Shown here: positions 18,862 through 26,777 of the stretch, piece after piece
Numbering within the stretch: position 1 is the first letter of the stretch
How the letters are laid out: every line of letters starts with the position of its first letter
Origin: Cupriavidus pauculus
Lineage (GTDB): Bacteria > Pseudomonadota > Gammaproteobacteria > Burkholderiales > Burkholderiaceae
Direction: 5' to 3'
Assembly: GCF_003854935.1 (NCBI RefSeq)
Contig: NZ_CP033970.1
Span: 186,001-250,000, forward strand
DNA length: 64,000 bases
Notes under the pieces: generated by a model
The model's database searches: none
Told to the model about the DNA's origin: nothing
What the model saw: only the letters and a program-made list of their open reading frames with translations
Position numbers and translations under genes: made by a program

Positions 18862-19098
18862 GTGGCGGGGGCGAAAAGAGGCGCTGGCGCGGCATTCTAC
18901 CTGCCTGCCGGGGTCTGGGCCGGTCACGCCGCTGTCACATCCGGTCCCCCGTCGGCCGGCGCCGATGCGGGGCCGGCCCGGCGTGTGGTTTTTTTGCCGA
19001 TGGCAGAGATTGACCGGGCAGGCGGGCGTCCCATCTCGTAACGATTCCGAAACGGCAGCTTTCGCCACAATCGGAAATTTCGTATCACGCCGGGACGT

Positions 19099-19141
19099 AA
19101 AAAAGACAAAGCCGGCACGGGCCCGTTGGCGCGTACCGGCT
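19099..19141 (-). terminator. Intrinsic terminator or attenuator upstream of the exported CobN gene
   Basis: On the minus strand a 10-bp stem (AGCCGGTACG / CGTGCCGGCT, one G-T pair, 12-base loop) is followed by TTGTCTTTTTT. No minus-strand gene is seen on its upstream side within 1 kb, so it either insulates the chelatase gene from antisense transcription or ends a leader RNA. Confidence 0.7.
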
Positions 19142-19188
19142 GATGGGCGGTAAATCTACCGCACCATCCGGGTGACGGCAATCATTCT

Positions 19189-19204
19189 TGTGGGGGACCC
19201 CACA
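19189..19204. promoter_or_regulatory. Perfect palindrome, candidate operator
   Basis: TGTGGGG-GA-CCCCACA has perfect 7-bp arms. It lies 114 bases upstream of the small plus-strand gene at 19318 and 328 bases upstream of the exported CobN start. No regulator is known to match it. Confidence 0.4.
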
Positions 19205-19317
19205 TCAGCCATGGTGACCCATCGTGTACCTTGCGCCGGATCGTCTATATTTGACGGCATGGCGCGCTCAACCGAAATGACTCACCAGACGTACAAAAGC
19301 CCCGGGAGGTAACTGCC

Positions 19318-19623
19318 ATGCGTTCGCTTGCAAACTTGTTCAGTCCGCCGACGCCAGAGAAGATCGCCGAAAAGGAACTGCAAGACATGAGGCTGACGCT
19401 CTTCCAGGCCGAACGCCGCCTGCTTGAAGCGCAGATGCAAGTCGATTACTACCGCAACATGATCGCCTTCCTGGAAGAGGTGGGCGCCACCGGCGTGGAA
19501 GGCGTGGCCGACCGCCGCTTCGGGTCGTCGCCGCAGCCGGACATGCCCGTGCTGCAATCCACGTCGCCCGCGCGCAGCGCCCCCGGCCTGGCCACGATTC
19601 CGATCGTCCCGAGCGCCGCCTGA
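19318..19623 (+). CDS. Small conserved coiled-coil protein of unknown function
   Basis: The 101-residue protein starts 8 bases after a strong GGGAGGT ribosome-binding site. Residues ~13-58 (EKIAEKELQDMRLTLFQ...) form a single amphipathic, Leu/Glu-rich helix likely to be a coiled coil; the rest is a Pro/Ser-rich tail. No signal peptide or membrane segment is present. Similar small proteins occur in Cupriavidus and Ralstonia as far as I recall, without assigned function. It stands alone before an esterase gene. Confidence 0.75.
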   Translation: MRSLANLFSPPTPEKIAEKELQDMRLTLFQAERRLLEAQMQVDYYRNMIAFLEEVGATGVEGVADRRFGSSPQPDMPVLQSTSPARSAPGLATIPIVPSAA

Positions 19624-19710
19624 TCCCTGTCTTACCGCAGCAGACCGTCGCACGGACGCGCCAGGCGCCTGTGCGATACTGCCCGCTTTCCGGCATCCCC
19701 TGGAGCGGCC

Positions 19711-20382
19711 ATGCGCCTGTTGCCCGCCATTGACATCGAAACCGCCCCGCATCCGACCCATGCCGTGATCTGGATGCACGGGCTGGGCGCCGACGGCAGC
19801 GATTTCGTGCCCGTCGTGCCCGAACTGGGCCTGCCCGCCACCGCCGCCGTCCGCTTTGTCTTTCCCCACGCCCCAGCCATCCCGGTCACCTGCAACGGCG
19901 GCTACGTGATGCCGGCGTGGTACGACATCTACTCGCTGGATGAAGCGGGCCGCAAGGCCGACCTGGCCGGCATCAGGCAGTCGCGCGATGCCATCCGCGC
20001 CCTGATCGCCCGCGAAAACGAACGCGGCGTGCCCACCGCCAACATCGTGCTGGCCGGCTTCTCGCAGGGTGGCGCCATTGCCTACACCACGGCGCTGACC
20101 CACCCGGAAGCGCTGGCCGGCGTGATTGCGCTGTCCACCTACATCCCGTCCACCGAACTGATCGAGGCCGAAGCCACGCCCGCCAACGCGGCCACGCCGG
20201 TGTTTGCCGCCCATGGCACCGCCGACGAGGTGGTGCCGATGGCGCTGGGCATCCGGGCGCGTGATTTCCTGACCGCCCGGGGGCAGCCGATCACCTGGCA
20301 GGCGTACGCCAGCATGCCGCATTCGGTCTGCCTGGAAGAAATCGCCGACATCGGCGCATGGCTGCAAGCCCGCTTTGCCTGA
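19711..20382 (+). CDS. Phospholipase/carboxylesterase family hydrolase
   Basis: The 223-residue protein matches the carboxylesterase/acyl-protein thioesterase-like family in length and motifs: the oxyanion-forming WMHGLGADGSDF near the N-terminus, nucleophile GFSQGG (Ser118), Asp in HGTADEVVP (~172) and His in MPHSVCLEE (~205). The triad is complete. These cytosolic enzymes cleave short-chain esters and some lysophospholipids. The following gene starts 47 bases later. Confidence 0.9.
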   Translation: MRLLPAIDIETAPHPTHAVIWMHGLGADGSDFVPVVPELGLPATAAVRFVFPHAPAIPVTCNGGYVMPAWYDIYSLDEAGRKADLAGIRQSRDAIRALIARENERGVPTANIVLAGFSQGGAIAYTTALTHPEALAGVIALSTYIPSTELIEAEATPANAATPVFAAHGTADEVVPMALGIRARDFLTARGQPITWQAYASMPHSVCLEEIADIGAWLQARFA

Positions 20383-20428
20383 GCGCCTGCGCTACCATGG
20401 CGCGCCTTGTCACCCTGCCCCGCTGCCC

Positions 20429-20800
20429 ATGATTCCCGCATCGCCTCCGCCCCGTATCGACTTCAACACCCGCAAGGCGCTGATGTTCGCGCTGACCGCC
20501 GAACGGCTGGCGGCGTTCTACGAGCATGGGAAATGGCTGACCGACGCCCAGGGCGCCACGCTGGCCGCGAGCTGGCTGTCGCGATCGAAGCTGCAACTGG
20601 CGCTGTCGGAACGGCGCCTGCTGTCCGAACTGAGCGACCAGCTTGCGCGGCAACTGGCCGATACGCTGTCGCGCGAAGCCGGGCTCTATGCGTCACACGA
20701 GATGATGGAAGCGCTCGACCCCAACTACCAGTCTGCCTTTGCCCACGACATGCTCGACGAATGCGAGCGGATGCTGCGCGAGAACGGGGTAGAGGAATAG
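20429..20800 (+). CDS. Hypothetical protein
   Basis: From the ATG at 20429 the protein is 123 residues; an upstream in-frame start (20375) would overlap the esterase gene and adds low-complexity sequence. It is mostly helical, with a Leu/Arg-rich middle (LSERRLLSELSDQLARQL) and an acidic C-terminus. No known domain is recognised. It is co-directional with the esterase. Confidence 0.6.
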   Translation: MIPASPPPRIDFNTRKALMFALTAERLAAFYEHGKWLTDAQGATLAASWLSRSKLQLALSERRLLSELSDQLARQLADTLSREAGLYASHEMMEALDPNYQSAFAHDMLDECERMLRENGVEE

Positions 20801-20862
20801 CCGGCCGCAGCCCCGTAAAGGTGCATTATGAGCCTCTTTTCGTGTCACGGGACGCCCAATTA

Positions 20863-20890
20863 TTGACTTTTATCCCGGATTCCATAAATT
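20863..20890 (+). promoter_or_regulatory. Sigma-70 promoter of the P-loop ATPase gene
   Basis: A -35 TTGACT (20863-20868) and a -10 TAAATT (20885-20890) are spaced by 16 bases in an AT-rich stretch, which stands out in this GC-rich window. Transcription would start near 20897, inside the inverted repeat that follows. Confidence 0.65.
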
Positions 20891-20916
20891 ATCCGGATCG
20901 AAATAATTCCGGATAA
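20889..20916. promoter_or_regulatory. Inverted repeat over the ATPase transcription start
   Basis: TTATCCGGA and TCCGGATAA are perfect 9-bp arms separated by 10 bases. A third, imperfect copy (TTATCCCGGAT, 20870-20880) lies within the promoter spacer. The repeat ends 4 bases before the ATG, so a bound protein or an RNA hairpin would block expression. Confidence 0.6.
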
Positions 20917-20920
20917 AAGG

Positions 20921-22087
20921 ATGGGCTACTACCGCCGACCCGACCTTGCGGCCGACCTGGCCACCCAGCTGCAGGGCCGCGCCATGTTTGGCGATGCGCA
21001 GAATGGGCTGTTCCTGGCGGCACCCCGGCGCACGGGCAAGTCGATGTTCCTGCAGCACGACCTGCTGCCCGCGCTGGAAGACAACCATGTGCTCGTCATC
21101 TACGTCGACCTGTGGTCGAACCAGCGCCGCGATCCCGGCGAGCTGATCGCCGAGGGCATTGCGCTGGCGCTGGCCGACCACCAGGGCGTGGTGGCGCGCG
21201 CGGCGCGCAAGGCCCGGCTGGAAAGCGTCACCATCGCCGGCACGCTGAAGATCGACACGTCGAAGATCGGCCGGCCCGACGGCGCCACGCTGCCGCAGGC
21301 GCTGCAGGCTCTGCACCGGGCCGCCGGCAAACCCGTGGCGCTGCTGATCGACGAAGCGCAGCACGCGCTGACCAGCGAATGGGGCGAAGCGGCCATGGCA
21401 GCGCTGAAGTCCGCCCGCGACCAGATGAACACGCCGGACAACGTCACGCTGATGCTGGTGATGTCCGGCTCAGACCGCGACAAGCTGCTGCGGCTGGTCA
21501 ATTCCGCTGCCGCGCCCTTCTATGGCTCGTCGATCCACCAGATGCCGACGCTGGGCAAACGCTACGTCGACTATGTGGCCGATCTGATCGGCACGCAGCG
21601 GCCCGACCTGAAACCGGTGGACCACGCGGCGCTGTTCCAGGCGTTCGAGCTGTTCGGCCAGCGGCCACAGTTCTTCCACGCCGCGATTGGCGAGGCATTG
21701 AACCCCTTGGAGGCCGGCGACGGCGAACGCTTCGAGCAGCGCGTGCTGGCCGCCGCGCGCCGGCGGCAGGCGCAGGACACCGCGCAGATGCAGTCCGACT
21801 TCCTGGGCCTGAAGCCGCTGGAGCAGGCGGTGCTCTGGCGCATGCTGGCGGCCGGGCGCGCGTTCCGGCCCTACGATGCCGAATCGCTCGCGTTCTATCG
21901 GGAGCGTTGCCCCGGGCTGACCGTGTCGCCGCAGAAGGTGCAGGCGGCGCTGGACAGCCTGCGCGACCGTACCCCCGCCTTGGTCTGGAAGTCCGCGCGC
22001 GGCGAGTATTCCGTGCAGGATTCGGCGATGCACGAGTGGTACCAGGCGCTGGCGGCACAAGGCGGCTGGCCGCCGCCGGCCGGCTGA
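20921..22087 (+). CDS. Solitary P-loop ATPase with C-terminal winged-helix-like region
   Basis: The 388-residue protein has Walker A APRRTGKS (34-41), Walker B ALLIDEAQH (D144, E145) and a sensor-1-like LMLVMSGSDRD, followed by a helical lid and a C-terminal part (~290-370) with a winged-helix look. This is the pattern of the 'archaeal-type ATPase' relatives of STAND/ORC proteins, found as single genes in many bacteria, function unknown. The purine run AAAAGG abuts the ATG, unusually close for a ribosome-binding site. The AT-rich promoter and operator-like repeat suggest tight control and perhaps acquisition by transfer. Its neighbours are unrelated. Confidence 0.75.
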   Translation: MGYYRRPDLAADLATQLQGRAMFGDAQNGLFLAAPRRTGKSMFLQHDLLPALEDNHVLVIYVDLWSNQRRDPGELIAEGIALALADHQGVVARAARKARLESVTIAGTLKIDTSKIGRPDGATLPQALQALHRAAGKPVALLIDEAQHALTSEWGEAAMAALKSARDQMNTPDNVTLMLVMSGSDRDKLLRLVNSAAAPFYGSSIHQMPTLGKRYVDYVADLIGTQRPDLKPVDHAALFQAFELFGQRPQFFHAAIGEALNPLEAGDGERFEQRVLAAARRRQAQDTAQMQSDFLGLKPLEQAVLWRMLAAGRAFRPYDAESLAFYRERCPGLTVSPQKVQAALDSLRDRTPALVWKSARGEYSVQDSAMHEWYQALAAQGGWPPPAG

Positions 22088-22094
22088 GGCACTG

Positions 22095-23507
22095 CTACCG
22101 TGCCTGCACGGCGGCGCGTTTCACCGACTTCGGATTCAGCAGGCCGGCGTCGAGCCGGCGGAAGACCACGGCGGACAGCAGCGTGATGGTGCCGACGACC
22201 AGGAAGGTCAGCCGGTAGGCCGGCGCGGCGGCGCCCAGCTTGAGCGAGAACAGGCCGACGAGGCCGCCGCCGATGGTCACGCCAAGCCCGATGGCCAGCA
22301 TCTGCACCATCGAGAACAGGCTGTTGCCGCTGCCGGCGTCCTCGCGGGTCAGGCCCTTCAGCGTCACGCTGTTCATGGCCGCGAACTGCATCGAATTGGC
22401 CGCGCCGAACACCGCAAGCTGCACGATCGACAGGGCCAGCGGCCAGCCCGGCGACATCGCCGAGAACGACGCGATCGACGCGCCGACGATCACCGTGTTG
22501 ACGAGCAGGAAGGCGTCGTAGCCAAAGCGATTGACCAGCGGCACGATCCACCGCTTGGACAGCGTGCCCGCGATGGCCACCGGCAGCAGCATCATCCCCG
22601 AGTGCAGCGGCGAATAGCCAAGCTGCAACTGGAACAGCAGCGGCAGCAGGAACGGCACGGCGCCCGAGCCGATGCGGCACACCAGATTGCCGATCAGCCC
22701 GATGCTGAAGTTGGGCTCGCGGAACAGCGCCAGCCGGAACAGCGGCGTGGCGTGCCGGCGCGCGTGGGGAATGTAGAGCAGCGCGCTGGCAACGCTGACG
22801 GCGGCCAGCAGCGCGCTGCCCGTGCCGTGCCCACCATTTTCCAGCGCCAGCGAGAACGTCACCATGCACAGCGACAGCAGGCCGCAGCCGATCCAGTCAA
22901 ATGGCGGCGCCACGCCGGATTCCCCCGCCGGCAGGTAGCGGCGCACGGCGAACAGGCCCACCAGCCCCACCGGCACGTTGATCAGGAAGATCCAGTGCCA
23001 CGACGCGCTCTGCACCAGCCAGCCGCCCAGCACGGGCCCGAAGATCGGCCCCACCTGCCCGGCAATCGACACGAACGCCAGCGCCGCGATGTACTGCTCG
23101 CCCGGAATATTGCGCAGCACGGCCAGCCGGCCCACCGGCAGCAGCATCGAGCCGCCCACCCCCTGCAGCACCCGCGCGATTACCAGCTGCGTCAACGTGT
23201 GGGCCGAGGCGCAGAACACCGATCCCAGCACGAAGATCAGGATCGCGCTGAAGTACACGCGCCGCGTACCGAACTTGTCGGCCAGCCAGCCCGACGCCGG
23301 CGTCAGCATCGCCATGGTCAGCGTATAGGCCACCACCACCGGTTTCAGGTCGAGCGGTTTTTCGCCCAGGCTGTGGGCCATCGACGGCAGCGCGGTGTTG
23401 ACGATCGTCGTGTCCAGCGTCTGCATGAAGAAGCCGGCGAAGACGATCCAGAGCATGGCTTTGCGGGATGCGGCCGGGCTGGCGGCTGGGGCGGGGGCGG
23501 TGTGCAT
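22095..23507 (-). CDS. DHA2-family (EmrB/QacA-like) multidrug efflux transporter
   Basis: From the ATG at 23507 the protein is 470 residues with about 14 hydrophobic segments, as expected of the DHA2 branch of the major facilitator superfamily. Motif C-type LDTTIVNTALP in helix 1, GWLADKFGTRR (motif A) and VGPIFGPVLGGWL (helix 5) are present. It exports drugs or metabolites by proton antiport across the inner membrane. No EmrA-like adaptor is adjacent. The divergent LysR gene, 133 bases away, probably controls it. Confidence 0.92.
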   Translation of the reverse strand: MHTAPAPAASPAASRKAMLWIVFAGFFMQTLDTTIVNTALPSMAHSLGEKPLDLKPVVVAYTLTMAMLTPASGWLADKFGTRRVYFSAILIFVLGSVFCASAHTLTQLVIARVLQGVGGSMLLPVGRLAVLRNIPGEQYIAALAFVSIAGQVGPIFGPVLGGWLVQSASWHWIFLINVPVGLVGLFAVRRYLPAGESGVAPPFDWIGCGLLSLCMVTFSLALENGGHGTGSALLAAVSVASALLYIPHARRHATPLFRLALFREPNFSIGLIGNLVCRIGSGAVPFLLPLLFQLQLGYSPLHSGMMLLPVAIAGTLSKRWIVPLVNRFGYDAFLLVNTVIVGASIASFSAMSPGWPLALSIVQLAVFGAANSMQFAAMNSVTLKGLTREDAGSGNSLFSMVQMLAIGLGVTIGGGLVGLFSLKLGAAAPAYRLTFLVVGTITLLSAVVFRRLDAGLLNPKSVKRAAVQAR

Positions 23508-23640
23508 GATTCGATTCCAGGGGCGGCGTCCATCGGGGAAAACCGCGAACAACCGGCCTCCATGGTACGGACCGCGGCCCCCATCGGGAACCCCTCTAGC
23601 TTGATTGACTGCCATCGGCAAACCCGATGACAATGCCGCG

Positions 23641-24498
23641 ATGCTCAATCCCATCTGGATCCAGACCTTTGCCACGGTGGCCACGTCGCGCAGTTTTACC
23701 GACGCCGGGCGCCAGCTTGGCTTCTCGCAGTCGTCGGTCAGCGACCATATCCGCCGGCTCGAACAGAGCGTGGGCCGGCGGCTGTTCGTGCGCGATACCC
23801 ACAGCCTGGCCCTGACCCCCGACGGCGAGGCGCTGCTGGTGCATGCGCGGCTGATCCTGGAAACGCTGGCGCGCGCCGAGCAGCAGTTCAGCGCGCCCCG
23901 GCTGCAGGGCCGCGTGCGGCTGGGCACGTCGGAAGACCTGGCGCAGGGCCCGCTGCCCAATGTGCTGGCCGCGTTCCGTGCCACGCACCCGGACGTGGAG
24001 CTGGAAATCAACATCGGCATGACCGGCAAGCTTTACGAATGGCTGGAGGCGGGCGAACTGGACCTGATGATCGGCAAGCGCCGCGAAGGCGAGCGGCGCG
24101 GCGTGCCGCTGTTCCGGGGGCAGCTTGAATGGCTGGCGCGGCCGGGCACGGTCGTCGACGTGGGGCAGCCGCTGCCGCTGATCCTCGTCAACGAGCCGAG
24201 CGTCACAAGGTCGGTCGTGCTCGATACGCTGGCCGCCGCCGGCTGGCAGTGGCGCATGGTCTGCACCAGCAGCAGCCATTCCGGCTGCATTGCCGCGGCG
24301 CGCGGCGGACTCGGCATCACGGTACGGGCCCAGAACCTGACTGGCGGCGGGCTGGTCTCGCCGATCAACGGGCACGCGCTGCCGGCGCTGCCCGAGGTGG
24401 AATTCATCACGCTGGCCGCGCGGCGGCTGTCGAAACCGGCGGACACGCTGCTCCAGTTGATCCGCCAGAGCGACCTGCGCGCGCCGCGCGCGGACTAG
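23641..24498 (+). CDS. LysR-family regulator, divergent to the efflux gene
   Basis: From the ATG at 23641 (MLNPIWIQTFATV) the protein is 285 residues, with the DNA-binding helix-turn-helix at about 17-38 and an effector-binding domain at about 85-280. Divergent placement next to a transporter is the classic arrangement for LysR control of a pump gene. The effector is unknown. Confidence 0.9.
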   Translation: MLNPIWIQTFATVATSRSFTDAGRQLGFSQSSVSDHIRRLEQSVGRRLFVRDTHSLALTPDGEALLVHARLILETLARAEQQFSAPRLQGRVRLGTSEDLAQGPLPNVLAAFRATHPDVELEINIGMTGKLYEWLEAGELDLMIGKRREGERRGVPLFRGQLEWLARPGTVVDVGQPLPLILVNEPSVTRSVVLDTLAAAGWQWRMVCTSSSHSGCIAAARGGLGITVRAQNLTGGGLVSPINGHALPALPEVEFITLAARRLSKPADTLLQLIRQSDLRAPRAD

Positions 24499-24500
24499 CG

Positions 24501-25622
24501 TCAGGCAGCCGGCAGCAGCGCGCGCAGCGCCTGCAAGGACGTGAGCAGGTGATAGGGCGTGGTGGACGGCATTTCGGCGCGCACCACGGCGCCGTCCGGC
24601 GCCAGGCACTCGTGCCAGCCCCGGGCATGGAGGAAGCGGCGCTGGAAGCTGTCGATCCAGTCCGCCAGCTCGGCCAGCGGCGCATCGTCGTGCTGCACGG
24701 CCGCGTGCACGACCAGCGCTCGCGCGAACTCGGTCTGCGCCCAGATGCGCTCGGTGGCGTCCTGCACGGCGCCCTGCCCGTCCAGCGCGGCGCAGACGCC
24801 CAGCGTGCCGGCGGCCACGCCGTGCCGCCGGGCAAAGTCGTAGGCGCGCGGCAGCGTGGCGGCCAGCGGGCCATCGGCAAACAGCGCCGGCGCGGTCATG
24901 ACCAGCGAATACCACTCGAACTGATGGCCGGGCTCGATCCGGTTGCCAGCCGCGCCGCGCGGCAGCTCGGCCACGCAGCCGTCGGCCGGATCGACGAACG
25001 TGGCATGTACCGCATCGGCCAGCGTCTTGAGCCGCTGCGCCATCCACGGTTCATTGGCGACGTCCAGCGCCGCCAGGTACGCCTCGGTCAGATGCATGAT
25101 CGGGTTCTGCAGCACGCCGCTGTCGTTCGAACCAAAATTGGCCGCCAATGCCGCGTGATAGAGCCCGTTGCCATCGGCAAAGCGTGATTCGATCACGGCC
25201 ACGGTGCGATGCAGGACGTCCAGCGCGGCGGGGTCGCGGCTGGCGCGGTAGTAGTGCGCGCAGGCGTAGACGACGAAGGCGTGGGTATAGAGGTCGCGCG
25301 TGGTATCGAGCGGCGCCCCCTGCGGGTCGATGCTGTAGAGCCAGCCGCCCGCGCCATCGCCAAAATGGCGCACCAGCGAACCGAACAGCGTGGCGGCGTG
25401 GGCAAGGTTGCCCATGGTGGCAAAGACGTAGAGCTGCCGCGCGCAGGCCATCGTGCGATAGCGCTGGTCCGGGCGGGGCTGGCCCGTGGCGCCGTCCAGC
25501 GCCTCGTGCGCGAGCTGCATCGAAGGGTTCCAGCCGGCACCCGTCCAGGCGGGCGGCACGACGGTGTTGAAGTGGGTGAGCAGCGCGGTAATGCGCGGGG
25601 TCAGATTCGGATCGGCAGGCAT
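24501..25622 (-). CDS. AGE-family sugar epimerase/isomerase
   Basis: The 373-residue protein shows the (alpha/alpha)6-barrel pattern of the N-acylglucosamine 2-epimerase family, including conserved RYRTMACARQLYVFA and EPGHQFEWYSLVM, where the His acts in the acid-base pair, and QTEFARALVV near the end. Bacterial members isomerise free sugars such as mannose/fructose or epimerise N-acylglucosamine or cellobiose; which sugar is used here cannot be told. No sugar transport gene lies nearby. It converges with the LysR gene with 2 bases between. Confidence 0.85.
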   Translation of the reverse strand: MPADPNLTPRITALLTHFNTVVPPAWTGAGWNPSMQLAHEALDGATGQPRPDQRYRTMACARQLYVFATMGNLAHAATLFGSLVRHFGDGAGGWLYSIDPQGAPLDTTRDLYTHAFVVYACAHYYRASRDPAALDVLHRTVAVIESRFADGNGLYHAALAANFGSNDSGVLQNPIMHLTEAYLAALDVANEPWMAQRLKTLADAVHATFVDPADGCVAELPRGAAGNRIEPGHQFEWYSLVMTAPALFADGPLAATLPRAYDFARRHGVAAGTLGVCAALDGQGAVQDATERIWAQTEFARALVVHAAVQHDDAPLAELADWIDSFQRRFLHARGWHECLAPDGAVVRAEMPSTTPYHLLTSLQALRALLPAA

Positions 25623-25823
25623 GGTCGAGGCTCCACGAGCGGGTCCGGTCCGGGCCGTTGTCAGGCGGCCATGTCGACCCCGAATCCCAAGGCCAGCACG
25701 ATAGCAGGACGCATCGGCCATGCAAAGGCCGCGGACGCCGCACTGCATCAAATCGGGCTGGAATTGCCGGGAACCGCTGACTATGGTGGAAGTCCACCGG
25801 GCCGCCTGCCCAGGGAGAACGCC

Positions 25824-26093
25824 ATGCCCACCCATCCGATGTCCCTGTCCGATCACCGCCGCACGCTGGTCATGCACGTCATGGAAGACCCGCCCGGGCG
25901 CTACACCTGGCGCATCGTCGTGGAGGAGAAATGCGGCGGCGCCGACTGCGACAGCATGATCGAAGCCCAGACCGACTATTCGTCCCACGCCGAAGCCGAG
26001 GCCGCCTGCTGGGCCACCGGCAACGGCATGCTCGACGGGCGCCGCATTGCCAGCGAAGTGGGTGACCTGGGCGCCGCCCGCGCGGCCCACTGA
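25824..26093 (+). CDS. Small hypothetical protein
   Basis: The 89-residue protein follows a GGGAGAAC ribosome-binding site. It has a compact alpha/beta look with a Cys pair (CGGADCDS) and acidic patches, but no recognised domain. It is soluble, with no signal peptide. No clear partner gene. Confidence 0.6.
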   Translation: MPTHPMSLSDHRRTLVMHVMEDPPGRYTWRIVVEEKCGGADCDSMIEAQTDYSSHAEAEAACWATGNGMLDGRRIASEVGDLGAARAAH

Positions 26094-26220
26094 ACGTAGC
26101 CACCCGTCAACATGCGTGACATTACGTGACGATGCGACCCAATGAGCGCTTGAAGCGCCGCCGAGCCGCTTGAACCTGGCACGTCCCCGCCATAGGCTGG
26201 AGACCCGTAGGGAGACAGCG

Positions 26221-26505
26221 ATGGACAAGCCAACCGTAAGCCCCAGCCGCTTTGTCGAGATCCTGAACGAGCGGCTCACCCAGCATCCCCTCTACCGCGA
26301 GGGCATGCACGTCTACGCCATTCCGGCGCATTCCGACCATCCACGCAGCCTGGTCTGCGTGGGGCCGCGCGGCACCGAAGGCATCTGCGCGACGATCGAG
26401 AACATCGTGCGCGGCGAGTGCGATGTGTTTCCGGACATCGCGCAGGACTGGCATCGCCAGCCGCCGGGACCGCGCCCGGCACCGGGCGTCCACCACGCGC
26501 GCTGA
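26221..26505 (+). CDS. Small hypothetical protein
   Basis: The 94-residue protein starts at an ATG preceded by GGGAGACAGCG, a good ribosome-binding site. Sequence is mixed alpha/beta without signal peptide or membrane segment; the motif VGPRGTEGI is Gly-rich but is not a P-loop. No function can be assigned. It is separated from the previous small gene by 127 bases. Confidence 0.6.
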   Translation: MDKPTVSPSRFVEILNERLTQHPLYREGMHVYAIPAHSDHPRSLVCVGPRGTEGICATIENIVRGECDVFPDIAQDWHRQPPGPRPAPGVHHAR

Positions 26506-26531
26506 CCCGGCCCGGCTGCCGGGCTGACACC

Positions 26532-26555
26532 GGACGGGGAACCACCTCCCCGTCC
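26532..26555 (+). terminator. Hairpin after the small gene, possible terminator
   Basis: GGACGGGGA and TCCCCGTCC form a perfect 9-bp stem with a 6-base loop, 26 bases after the stop codon. It is followed only by AGCTTTC, so termination is uncertain. Confidence 0.4.
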
Positions 26556-26777
26556 AGCTTTCACGACACACACATCTGCAACAACCGCTCCGGCTGGCTA
26601 CAATGGCTGCCGCCATCCTTGGCCCGGAGCGCCAGTGACAACACCATGCGACCGCCGCGTGACGGCGGTCCTGGCCAGGAACGAACGGCGCATCGCGGGG
26701 TATGATGCGCGCCTCGTCCGCCCCGCCATCGTGCCGAATCCGGCCTGGCCGGCGCAACGCTTTCTCAAGTACATCTC

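Larger units (their letters stand above)
18862..19317. other. Intergenic region between the exported CobN gene and a small coiled-coil gene
   Basis: This 456-base gap should hold divergent promoters. It contains a minus-strand terminator hairpin (19099-19141) and a perfect 7-bp palindrome (19189-19204). I looked for a cobalamin riboswitch on the minus strand and did not find a convincing B12 box. The end before the plus-strand gene carries a good ribosome-binding site (GGGAGGT). Confidence 0.55.

Noticed and set aside
18862-19068. 69-residue N-terminal extension of the exported CobN paralogue
   Set aside because: It would bury the signal peptide inside the protein and has no similarity to CobN.
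18862-19317. Cobalamin riboswitch upstream of the exported CobN gene
   Set aside because: The context made it likely, but the minus strand shows no B12-box match and no conserved CCCGCAACTG-type core; only a loose GC-rich resemblance.
22095-24029. 644-residue version of the efflux transporter
   Set aside because: The extra N-terminus is a shadow of the divergent LysR gene; the ATG at 23507 gives a standard 470-residue DHA2 pump.
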